Shown here in pieces: positions 19,058-26,130 of a stretch of DNA of 64,000 bases (position 1 is the stretch's first letter; each line of letters begins with the position of its first letter). The notes beneath the pieces are model-generated. The model worked only from the letters and a program-made list of their open reading frames with translations, was not told the DNA's origin and made no database searches. Origin of the DNA: Natronincola peptidivorans (lineage in GTDB: Bacteria > Bacillota > Clostridia > Peptostreptococcales > Natronincolaceae). Both the position numbers and the translations under genes were made by a program. The stretch lies in assembly GCF_900111615.1 (NCBI RefSeq), contig NZ_FOHU01000004.1, positions 62,001 to 126,000 of the forward strand, written 5' to 3'.

Positions 19058-19411
19058 CTAACCTATTAAATTTGCTAAAAATCTAGTTATTTGTACTGAA
19101 AGTGCCGCTGTGGTTCCACCTTTTCCACCAACACCAGCATAGATTTCTCCTGTGAAAACCAATACAATCCCAACTACTACGCCACCTAAAGCGGCTACAC
19201 CCATAGAAGGAATAACAGCTAACCCTGACATACCAACAAAGGATGCTGCATAAGCTGCTCCCGCTAAAGGACCTGGTAAAAATATTGCTGCTAAAACCCC
19301 TACCAATCCATTGGCTACTAGTGCTCCATATCCCATTTCATGGTTAATGTACCAAGTAATAACTACTGCAAAAAAACCACACAAAAACGTTTGCATTTGT
19401 GCCTTTGTCAT
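19058..19411 (-). CDS. Small membrane protein of unknown function
   Basis: A 117-residue, very hydrophobic protein rich in Gly and Ala, with about four membrane segments. Seen features are WYINHEMGYGALVANG, IFLPGPLAGAAYAASFVGMS and EIYAGVGGKGGTTAALS. The last segment parallels YPGVGGRLG in the 141-residue neighbour. No catalytic or metal-binding motif is evident. An SD-like GGGGGGAGAAAG precedes the ATG. It lies 14 bases after the 55-residue gene and 10 bases before the 141-residue gene. Possible transporter or membrane scaffold; function not assigned. Confidence 0.75.
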   Translation of the reverse strand: MTKAQMQTFLCGFFAVVITWYINHEMGYGALVANGLVGVLAAIFLPGPLAGAAYAASFVGMSGLAVIPSMGVAALGGVVVGIVLVFTGEIYAGVGGKGGTTAALSVQITRFLANLIG

Positions 19412-19425
19412 TCTTTCTCCCCCCT

Positions 19426-19593
19426 TTAACTTTTCAATTCATTATAATGGTGCATTGCTCCTAATGCAAAAAATACTGCTACTGCTAAGATATAGATAGA
19501 GCCTATCCCCATTCCTTCTCTCGCTACTGCAGTTCCTAAGAAAAGTGCACCAGTAGCAACAAAAGCTGCAAAGCCTAGCATTTTCCTTGCCAT
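19426..19593 (-). CDS. 55-residue membrane protein, first gene of a small operon
   Basis: A short ORF starting MARKMLGFAAFVATGALFLG and ending GAMHHYNELKS, with two hydrophobic helices separated by AREGMGIGS. A strong GGGGGGAGGAATTAC site precedes its ATG, and a well-formed sigma-A promoter lies 73-101 bases upstream, so it is very likely translated. The two membrane protein genes that follow are 14 and 10 bases apart. Size and topology suggest an accessory subunit of those proteins. Confidence 0.75.
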   Translation of the reverse strand: MARKMLGFAAFVATGALFLGTAVAREGMGIGSIYILAVAVFFALGAMHHYNELKS

Positions 19594-19665
19594 GTAATTC
19601 CTCCCCCCTTCATAAGATTTTTTTCATAAATTTTTCTTATGTAGTATAAGTATGCATTTTATATT

Positions 19666-19694
19666 ATTGTACATCCTTGAGAAGATTTTGTCAA
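19666..19694 (-). promoter_or_regulatory. Sigma-A-type promoter for the small membrane protein operon
   Basis: Perfect -35 TTGACA (19689-19694), a 17-base spacer and -10 TACAAT (19666-19671, 5 of 6), on the minus strand. Transcription would begin about 65 bases before the 55-residue ORF. Confidence 0.75.
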
Positions 19695-19797
19695 ACTTTC
19701 TGTTAAAAAAAAATCTATTTTTAGTAAATTTTTTTATTTTCTAATAATTACAATTGTTCATCTTAATTTTAAGTTTTTCCAACATTTTTAAAGAGTG

Positions 19798-19811
19798 TAT
19801 TGTATACAATA
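19798..19811. promoter_or_regulatory. Perfect palindrome TATTGTATACAATA, possible operator
   Basis: A 14-base perfect palindrome about 105 bases upstream of the -35 element of the small operon. Its TTGTATACAA core resembles operators of GntR-type regulators. The rest of the 19.6-20.0 kb interval is AT-rich and holds no gene that I can support. Confidence 0.4.
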
Positions 19812-20000
19812 TCCTAAGTGTGTCTATTTGAAAACCATTATCTTTTGTTATTAATTACCTTTATTTCTTACAATATTTTCTTATTTGAGATTTTTTATGT
19901 TAATACATTGCATAATAATTAGTAATTTATGGATATTTATGATATTTATTTAACAATATTATTTTGCCTCAACCTAATGATTTATTTGGATTTTTGCAAG

Positions 20001-20030
20001 AAAAAAGCCTCTGAGATTCAGAAGCTTTTT
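20001..20030 (-). terminator. Rho-independent terminator of the CBS-domain gene
   Basis: AAAAAGCCTCTGA pairs with TCAGAAGCTTTTT with one mismatch, and six U residues follow on the minus strand. It starts 4 bases after the stop codon at 20034. Confidence 0.85.
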
Positions 20031-20033
20031 CCT

Positions 20034-20483
20034 CTATTTATTTGCATATGCTCTAATAATATCTCTTCTACTGATAATGCCCATTAATTTTTTGTTCTTT
20101 ACTACAGGAACTCTATTTACATGCTTCTCTGACATAATGGTGGCTATTTCCTCTATAGTTTCTTCTTCCTCTACGGTGATTACTTGATCCGTCATTACCT
20201 CACCGACTCTATATCCTGCCATTTTTTTAATTTGCATTTCTAAATTTTTAGGATTTTCTAAAAATATATAACTATCCAGTAATGTAAAATATGCTGGGAT
20301 GTGGAGCTTCTTACTTCTATAAATCAAGTCCCCTTCGCTAATGATACCTATAACCCTATTTTCTTCATCTACCACCGGCAGACCGCTAATGTTATGCTCC
20401 AATAGTATTTCTATGACCCGCTCTACTGTATCATCCTTTTTCACTGCAATCACTTCTTTTGTCATAATATCCTTTGCTAGCAT
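20034..20483 (-). CDS. Tandem CBS-domain protein
   Basis: A 149-residue protein consisting of two CBS domains. The first opens MLAKDIMTKEVIAVKKDDTV and contains NISGLPVVDEENRVIGIISEGD; the second has EVMTDQVITVEEEETIEEIA and VNRVPVVKNKKLMGIISRRD. Such pairs bind adenosine nucleotides. There is no attached enzyme or transporter domain, so it may act as a free-standing energy sensor or on a distant partner. It is a single gene transcribed away from the aldehyde dehydrogenase, with its own terminator. Confidence 0.88.
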   Translation of the reverse strand: MLAKDIMTKEVIAVKKDDTVERVIEILLEHNISGLPVVDEENRVIGIISEGDLIYRSKKLHIPAYFTLLDSYIFLENPKNLEMQIKKMAGYRVGEVMTDQVITVEEEETIEEIATIMSEKHVNRVPVVKNKKLMGIISRRDIIRAYANK

Positions 20484-20584
20484 GATATCACCGCCTTTAT
20501 CATTTTATATAATTTAAAATACCCATAATTCATCTATAATAAAAGCTTTCCAATAAATCTTTTTGTATTTTACTTCCCTTTTTA

Positions 20585-20613
20585 TTGAAAACTTTAGCGT
20601 TAATCTTTATACT
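20585..20613 (+). promoter_or_regulatory. Sigma-A promoter for the aldehyde dehydrogenase
   Basis: -35 TTGAAA (20585-20590), a 17-base spacer and -10 TATACT (20608-20613). Each hexamer matches consensus in 5 of 6 positions. It lies 79 bases upstream of the start codon. Confidence 0.7.
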
Positions 20614-20691
20614 TAAAAGGGTATACTACTTATTAAATCAAGCTTTATCTAGTGATGCTACATTCTACAGTAATAAAAAAGGAGGCGACTT

Positions 20692-22134
20692 ATGGAAAAG
20701 TATAAAAACTACATAGGAGGAGAATGGGTTAGCAGTATTACTCAGGAGGAAATACAGGTGCTTAACCCAGCAAATGGTGATGTTTTAGGTTATGTTCCTA
20801 AGGCAGGAGCCAAGGAAACCACTGAGGCAATAGAGGCTGCTCATAATGCCCTAGATGAATGGGCTTCTTTACCTGCCCAGGTGAGGGCAAAGCACTTAAA
20901 AAAATGGTATGAGCTAATGGTCCAGCATCAGGAGGATATAGCTAGAACCCTAACTCTAGAGCAGGGCAAACCGTTTCCAGAGGCTTTGGGAGAAGTAAAA
21001 GCAGCTGCCCTTTTTGTTGAGTGGTATGCTGAGGAAGCCAAGAGAATCTATGGTGAAGTTATTCCTGCCAGTACCAATCGTAAGAGGATAGTTGTTATTA
21101 AACAGCCTGTAGGTGTTGTTGCCGCCATAACCCCCTGGAACTTTCCTGCTTCTATGGTTACTAGAAAGATCGCACCTGCCCTTGCTGCTGGTTGTCCAGT
21201 TATTTTGAAGCCTGCAACCCAAACACCATTAACGGCACTGAAAATCATTGAATTAGCTGATAAAGCAGGTCTTCCAAAGGGTGTGATCAACATGGTAACA
21301 GGTGGCGCTGAGGCCATCGGTAAAACCTTAATGGAGGATAAACGGGTCAGCAAGGTCACCTTTACTGGTTCAACAGAGGTTGGTAAGCTCTTAATTAAAC
21401 AATCCGCTGATACTGTTAAACGAGTTTCTTTAGAGTTAGGCGGCCATGCTCCTTATATCGTATTTGATGATGCAAATATTGATAAGGCTGTAGCTGAAGT
21501 AATGGATTCTAAAATTCGAAATTGTGGTCAAATGTGTGTAGCAACCAACAGATTCTATGTTCAAGAGGATGTTGTGGATGCTTTTGTAGACAAGCTAAAG
21601 GAACGTTTTTCCAGCTTTATCATTGGCAATGGCATAGAGGATGGTGTTCATATTGGTCCTCTTATTGATAGAAAAGCCTATGAAAAGGTGGAAAATCATA
21701 TTCAGGATGCTGTCAGCAAAGGGGCAGAAATTGTTTTTGGCGGAAAAGGCTATCATGAAGGAGATCATCAGGATTCTGGTTATTTTTATCAGCCCACAGT
21801 ATTAATCAATGTAACAGATGATATGCTGGTGATGCATGAGGAAACCTTCGGACCGGTCCTTCCTATTAAGAGCTTTAAGACAGAGGATGAAGTAATTAAG
21901 GCTGCCAATAATACAGATTATGGTCTAGCTGTATATCTTTTTACAGAATCCTTATCCCGTGGTATTCAAGTATCAGAAAAATTACAATATGGTATTGTTG
22001 GCTTGAATGATGGTGGTCCAGCAACCGTGCAAGCCCCCTTTGGAGGCTTTAAAGAAAGCGGTATAGGCCGAGAAGGCGGCCATCATGGTTTGGATCCTTT
22101 CTTAGAAATAAAGTATATATCTATTGGTGTATAA
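20692..22134 (+). CDS. gabD: Succinate-semialdehyde dehydrogenase-like NAD(P)+ aldehyde dehydrogenase
   Basis: A 480-residue aldehyde dehydrogenase of the GabD type. Seen motifs are ITPWNFPASMVTRKIAPALA (cofactor-binding Asn), VTFTGSTEVGK, LELGGHAP (general base Glu) and NCGQMC (nucleophilic Cys near residue 281), with the closing PFGGFKESGIGREGGHHGL typical of SSADH and relatives. It oxidises an aldehyde, probably succinate semialdehyde, to the acid with NAD(P)+. It has its own promoter and an AAAGGAGGCGACTT ribosome-binding site and ends at a bidirectional terminator. No gabT is adjacent, though an aminotransferase converges on it. Family is certain; substrate is inferred. Confidence 0.88.
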   Translation: MEKYKNYIGGEWVSSITQEEIQVLNPANGDVLGYVPKAGAKETTEAIEAAHNALDEWASLPAQVRAKHLKKWYELMVQHQEDIARTLTLEQGKPFPEALGEVKAAALFVEWYAEEAKRIYGEVIPASTNRKRIVVIKQPVGVVAAITPWNFPASMVTRKIAPALAAGCPVILKPATQTPLTALKIIELADKAGLPKGVINMVTGGAEAIGKTLMEDKRVSKVTFTGSTEVGKLLIKQSADTVKRVSLELGGHAPYIVFDDANIDKAVAEVMDSKIRNCGQMCVATNRFYVQEDVVDAFVDKLKERFSSFIIGNGIEDGVHIGPLIDRKAYEKVENHIQDAVSKGAEIVFGGKGYHEGDHQDSGYFYQPTVLINVTDDMLVMHEETFGPVLPIKSFKTEDEVIKAANNTDYGLAVYLFTESLSRGIQVSEKLQYGIVGLNDGGPATVQAPFGGFKESGIGREGGHHGLDPFLEIKYISIGV

Positions 22135-22150
22135 AAACAAAGACTGCAAT

Positions 22151-22210
22151 TTATAATAATAAGTTAAGTTAACGGTGCCAGGCACCTATAACTTAACTTA
22201 TTATTTATAA
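22151..22210. terminator. Bidirectional terminator with embedded GGTGCCAGGCACC
   Basis: Two 20-21-base arms (22151-22170 and 22190-22210), complementary apart from one bulged A, enclose the perfect 13-base palindrome GGTGCCAGGCACC (22175-22187). It separates the converging aldehyde dehydrogenase and aminotransferase genes and overlaps the aminotransferase stop codon. Arms are AT-rich, so each strand ends in A/U runs. Confidence 0.75.
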
Positions 22211-23332
22211 TTGATCTTCCAGCTCTTGTATATATTCTTCTAATTCCCCTAGAATCTCCTTGAAGTTTTCCCTGCCTAATCCTATTCTGAAGTGGTTCCC
22301 TTTATAGTCAAAGACTTCACCGGGCAAAATCATGATATTTTTCTCCTTCACAGTTTTCTCACACAGCTCTCCTACTTTCATTTTTTCATTTAATTTAGGA
22401 AAAGCTATGGATCCTGCTTTTGGTTCAATCCATGTAAATAATTTCTGATGTTTTTCAAAAAATGCTTTCCCTGCTGCAATATTGCCTCTAATTCTTTCCT
22501 TGTTTTTTTTCAAAATCTTTTCTTTTTGTCTTAAAGCCATTATCCCTAATATTTCACTGGTGGCACTACCACATATGGTTGTATAGTCCTTTAATACAGC
22601 TAATTTTTCTATTAACTCATGGTTCCTTGTAGTAAGCCAGCCAAGTCTTAACCCTGGAAGGCTAAAGCTTTTAGAAAGACCAAATAGAGATATGCCTTTT
22701 TTGTAGATATCTGCAACTGATGGTAGCCTATCAGCTTCCTCATGCTCCAATAACCAATACATTTCATCAGAGAACAAATATAAATCATGCTTCTCTGCAA
22801 TTTCTATCATTTTATCAAAGGTTTCTCTAGAAGGTAAATAACCCGTAGGATTATGGGGAAAATTTACAATTATCATCTTTGTATTTTTGCTAATATTCCT
22901 TTCTAAGAAATCTATATCTAAATGCCATTGTTCTTCTTTGAATTCTACCTTCCAATTGGACACAGAACAACCTAAGGATTTGGGCAGCTCCGATAAGGAT
23001 TGATAAATGGGGTCCATCACAATGACGTGGTCCCCCTTCTGTAAAATTGCATTCATGGCTATAAAAATACCTTCTTCAGGTACCACAGTAATGCTATCCT
23101 CTATTGTGATATTCTGATACAGCTTTGCTATCTCCTGCCTCAAAATAGGATGTCCTTTTGATTCTGTATAGCCTAGCTTCAGCTGCTGCCATAGCTGTAG
23201 ACTCTCTTCATCAGCCCCATCAATTAACTCCTGCATAGATAAGCTTTCGCAATCCGATGGACTTAACAAATATTTAGCTGTGAACTCATAGATAGCAAAA
23301 TATCTTTCTAATTTAAATGGATTTATAATCAT
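22205..23332 (-). CDS. PLP-dependent class I/II aminotransferase
   Basis: A 375-residue fold-type I aminotransferase. Seen features are NFPHNPTGYLPS (the conserved NxPHNPTG), DEMYWLLEH (PLP-binding Asp and Tyr pair), FGLSKSFSLPGLRLGW (Schiff-base Lys), and the C-terminal FRIGLGR arginine that binds the substrate carboxylate. Similar proteins are annotated as aspartate/aromatic or capreomycidine-synthase-like aminotransferases. It lies alone, converging with the aldehyde dehydrogenase. Amino acid specificity cannot be read from sequence. Confidence 0.87.
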   Translation of the reverse strand: MIINPFKLERYFAIYEFTAKYLLSPSDCESLSMQELIDGADEESLQLWQQLKLGYTESKGHPILRQEIAKLYQNITIEDSITVVPEEGIFIAMNAILQKGDHVIVMDPIYQSLSELPKSLGCSVSNWKVEFKEEQWHLDIDFLERNISKNTKMIIVNFPHNPTGYLPSRETFDKMIEIAEKHDLYLFSDEMYWLLEHEEADRLPSVADIYKKGISLFGLSKSFSLPGLRLGWLTTRNHELIEKLAVLKDYTTICGSATSEILGIMALRQKEKILKKNKERIRGNIAAGKAFFEKHQKLFTWIEPKAGSIAFPKLNEKMKVGELCEKTVKEKNIMILPGEVFDYKGNHFRIGLGRENFKEILGELEEYIQELEDQL

Positions 23333-23462
23333 TCCTATGCCCTCCTATTGTTCTATTAGTGTATACCAACTTTTTAATAAAAATACCCTGCAGCACTGGA
23401 CGTATCCTATATAATTATTCAACAAAGATTCTATAAATCCTTTTGAAAAAATATCCAGCACA

Positions 23463-23489
23463 AAAAGACCTTACAGCATAAGGCCTTTT
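23463..23489 (-). terminator. Terminator of the xpt-permease operon
   Basis: AAAAGACCTTA (23463-23473) pairs with TAAGGCCTTTT (23479-23489) over 10 of 11 positions with a 5-base loop, followed by a U run on the minus strand. It lies 76 bases beyond the permease stop. A second small hairpin (23509-23515 with 23524-23530) lies between it and the gene. Confidence 0.7.
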
Positions 23490-23564
23490 AAAAAGATTTT
23501 ATGTAGTTGGAGGAGGAAAAAAACTCCTCCTTTCTAGAATTATATCTTCCTTTATTAGCAAGTC

Positions 23565-25100
23565 TTAGACATTGATTGAACTGCTATTTTCAGAGGCTTT
23601 TAAACTGTCTTCAGCTGCACCAGATACCCCCTCGGGCTTGGCAGTTAAGTGAAAGCCTATTAGCAATGCCGTCATTGCAATGTAGCCAATAAAGTACTGG
23701 TAGTCATAAAACAGTTGCAGCTGCGGAGCATGCATAAATCCTACTGCCGATAATAATCCTCCTGCCAGTGCAGCATAAGCAGCTTTTTGGAATTGGTCAT
23801 CGATAATAAAGACTAGGATTGCTCCCCAAATCAACCCTGTAAACATTGCACCCTGTCCTAATGGGACAATACCAGAGGATAGATTGGCTACCACCTCTCC
23901 AGCGGCATTGTTGAATCTAGTCATAATATAATTAGCAAAGTAAGGGAACATTGCTAGAACCACTGCGGGATAATGCTTCTTTTCTACAGAGGAAAAGGCT
24001 TGAGAAACCATAGAAATCCCTACAAATACTAATATAGGTGCAATTACTGCTATTGGTATGATTTGTGACATGGCTGCAATGATACCAAAGGTAGAAGCCA
24101 ATAGAAAGACGAAGCCGTTGATGACAGAATACCCTCTACCGGCATTCATCCATTTTGATCCTATGGATGCAATATATACCGTGGTTGGAAATACCCCGCC
24201 AAAAATAGCCCCTATCATGGTTCCTGCTCCATCTGCCAATTGTGCTTCTTGTACATTGTACCGATCTCCTGCAGCAGCCATTGCCTCCACATTATTCATG
24301 GTTTCAATGAAGTTGTAAATGGAGATAGGTAAAAGAATCGCAAATAGTCCTACCATCGTACTGGTTATATAGGTCATACCTTCAAAGGCTCCTAGGGTTG
24401 GAATAGGTAAATAGAAGCCAATGGTTGAAAACCCTTCAGTTATTTGACTTGCATCTACTCTCCCGATAGTATAAGCCATTACTGTTCCGATAATGATAGC
24501 AAATAATGAGGCTGGAATTTTAAAAGGCATAGGTTTTTTCGCTATTAATCCGATTAAGATAATTGCTAATACGGTTAATCCAATGATGGGCATTTCATAG
24601 GTTCTAAACAATAGTTCACCGCCAATGAAGGCAAAGGCTACTCCTGCTAAAGCCCCCAGCATAGATGCTCTTGGTAGACGGGTGTATACCCACTTACCAA
24701 TAACACTTCCCAGTACTTCTATGAAACCACCTAAAAGACATGCTGCCATTCCAATTTTCCATGCCAGTTCTGGATTTCCCGTTAGGTTAAGGGCTGGTTG
24801 TAGTACGCCAAACAGATAGATAAACATAACTGGGGTACTTATGCCATAGGATAATGCCGTAACATCTGTTCTGTTTTCTTTCATAGCAAGTTTTTTTGCC
24901 ATATGGGCATAATATAAGTTGCCAGCTAATACAGCAATGGCGGCTCCTGGAATTACCCTTCCATAAACAATATGATTTGGGTATCCCATTGAAATCATAG
25001 ACACTGCAATAAGAACAAAATTAGCTAAATTATTTTGAAAAAGTGCAAAAAATCCATCAATGTCTTCTCTCTTGAACCAAGGATAGTGAATCTTTGTCAT
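23565..25100 (-). CDS. NCS2-family xanthine/uracil permease-like transporter
   Basis: A 511-residue polytopic membrane protein with about 12-14 helices of the NCS2 (xanthine/uracil/ascorbate permease) superfamily. Seen features are TDVTALSYGISTPVMFIYLF, ETMNNVEAMAAAGDRYNV (the substrate-site segment with a conserved Glu), and GTMIGAIFGGVFPTTVYIAS. It lies 89 bases after xpt and shares the guanine riboswitch leader, so its substrate is most likely a purine such as xanthine or guanine. It is not the short PbuX type, hence no gene symbol. Confidence 0.85.
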   Translation of the reverse strand: MTKIHYPWFKREDIDGFFALFQNNLANFVLIAVSMISMGYPNHIVYGRVIPGAAIAVLAGNLYYAHMAKKLAMKENRTDVTALSYGISTPVMFIYLFGVLQPALNLTGNPELAWKIGMAACLLGGFIEVLGSVIGKWVYTRLPRASMLGALAGVAFAFIGGELLFRTYEMPIIGLTVLAIILIGLIAKKPMPFKIPASLFAIIIGTVMAYTIGRVDASQITEGFSTIGFYLPIPTLGAFEGMTYITSTMVGLFAILLPISIYNFIETMNNVEAMAAAGDRYNVQEAQLADGAGTMIGAIFGGVFPTTVYIASIGSKWMNAGRGYSVINGFVFLLASTFGIIAAMSQIIPIAVIAPILVFVGISMVSQAFSSVEKKHYPAVVLAMFPYFANYIMTRFNNAAGEVVANLSSGIVPLGQGAMFTGLIWGAILVFIIDDQFQKAAYAALAGGLLSAVGFMHAPQLQLFYDYQYFIGYIAMTALLIGFHLTAKPEGVSGAAEDSLKASENSSSINV

Positions 25101-25189
25101 AATACTCCTCCTTTATTTATATTTATAATTTATCTAAACAAAACCACCATCGGCCATGGTGAGGCTTCATTTGTCATCTGTCATTTCTT

Positions 25190-25762
25190 CTACTTCCTGA
25201 AAACCACTTCATTGTTTGTCATGGCATCTACAATCGCTAAAGACTCCACTTGAATATTCATTTTCCTTAATATTTCTCCACCTTCCTGGAAGCCTTTTTC
25301 GATTACTACTCCAACCCCCACTAGGTTGGCCTCTGCTGCATCAATGATTTCCTTTAGACCTAGTGCCGCTTGGCCATTGGCTAAAAAATCATCAATCACT
25401 AGAATATTATCTTCTTTATTAATATATCTCTTTGACACCCTTATTTTATAATGCTTATCCTTAGTATATGAGTACACACTGCCTTCATATGTATCTTTAT
25501 CAAGATTTTTTGATTCAGTCTTTTTCGCAAATACTACTGGTACATGAAAGTACTGAGCCGCTATAGCAGCTACTGCAATCCCCGATACTTCTGCTGTTAA
25601 TATCTTAGTGATCTTTTTACCATGAAATCTTTTTTTAAACTCCTTGCCCATTTCATTTAAAAGCTCTATATCCAATTGATGGTTTAAAAAGCTATCCACC
25701 TTCAATATATTTCCTTCCTGCACTCTTCCTTGTTGTATAATTTTCTCTTTTAATAATTCCAT
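25190..25762 (-). CDS. xpt: Xanthine phosphoribosyltransferase
   Basis: A 190-residue type I phosphoribosyltransferase. The start is the ATG at 25762, directly behind AAGGAGGACAAGG; it gives the canonical [20 protein letters not shown] opening, and a longer reading from 25783 lacks a site. The PRPP-binding loop is [13 protein letters not shown], and the flexible region with KKTESKNL is typical of Xpt. It converts xanthine and PRPP to XMP for purine salvage. It is the first gene after the guanine riboswitch. Confidence 0.93.
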   Translation of the reverse strand: MELLKEKIIQQGRVQEGNILKVDSFLNHQLDIELLNEMGKEFKKRFHGKKITKILTAEVSGIAVAAIAAQYFHVPVVFAKKTESKNLDKDTYEGSVYSYTKDKHYKIRVSKRYINKEDNILVIDDFLANGQAALGLKEIIDAAEANLVGVGVVIEKGFQEGGEILRKMNIQVESLAIVDAMTNNEVVFRK

Positions 25763-25800
25763 CCTTGTCCTCCTTATCAGCATTATTCAAAAAAATAGAA

Positions 25801-25825
25801 AAACCCGTAGTAATTCTACGGGTTT
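25801..25825 (-). terminator. Riboswitch-controlled terminator before xpt
   Basis: A perfect 10-base-pair stem AAACCCGTAG with its complement, loop of 5, then TTCTATTTTTTT on the minus strand, 39 bases upstream of the xpt start codon. Its right arm ACTACGGG is the same as the 3' P1 strand of the aptamer, so the left arm CCCGTAG can pair with either; that gives an antiterminator/terminator switch. Confidence 0.85.
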
Positions 25826-25955
25826 ATAAAGATTCATTTAATGTACTGCCTTAATACTCCTTCGGTAATCCATGAATACAGAAATAAAAAATATAATAGA
25901 TAAAAAGATGACTTTATTTTTTATTAGTTATTGTATAGATTCCTATTAAACAAAT

Positions 25956-26026
25956 CTCCCGTAGTCAGACTGTTTACGGTAGTCTGGTAGAAACTTATGG
26001 ACCATATCTCCAAAATTATACGAGAA
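25956..26026 (-). promoter_or_regulatory. Guanine-class purine riboswitch
   Basis: The minus strand reads CGTATAAT, then ATATGG, GTTTCTACC, CCGTAAA and GACTACG in order and spacing of the purine aptamer; the two loop stems (GGAGATATGGTCC and CAGACTACCGTAAACAGTCTG) fold as expected. The specificity position in GACTA is C, which marks guanine/xanthine-type rather than adenine. Ligand binding would stabilise P1 and release the terminator, lowering xpt and permease expression. Confidence 0.93.
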
Positions 26027-26056
26027 GCAATTTAGTTTTTTGATAAAGTATAGTTT

Positions 26057-26085
26057 ATTTTAGCTTATTCTCTAGGAAAAATCAA
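26057..26085 (-). promoter_or_regulatory. Promoter for the riboswitch-xpt operon
   Basis: -35 TTGATT (26080-26085), 17-base spacer, -10 TAAAAT (26057-26062) on the minus strand. Transcription would start about 25 bases before the aptamer. Confidence 0.6.
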
Positions 26086-26130
26086 GCGGTTATTCTCGAA
26101 AAACCATGCTTTTTCTTTGAAAATTTTTTC

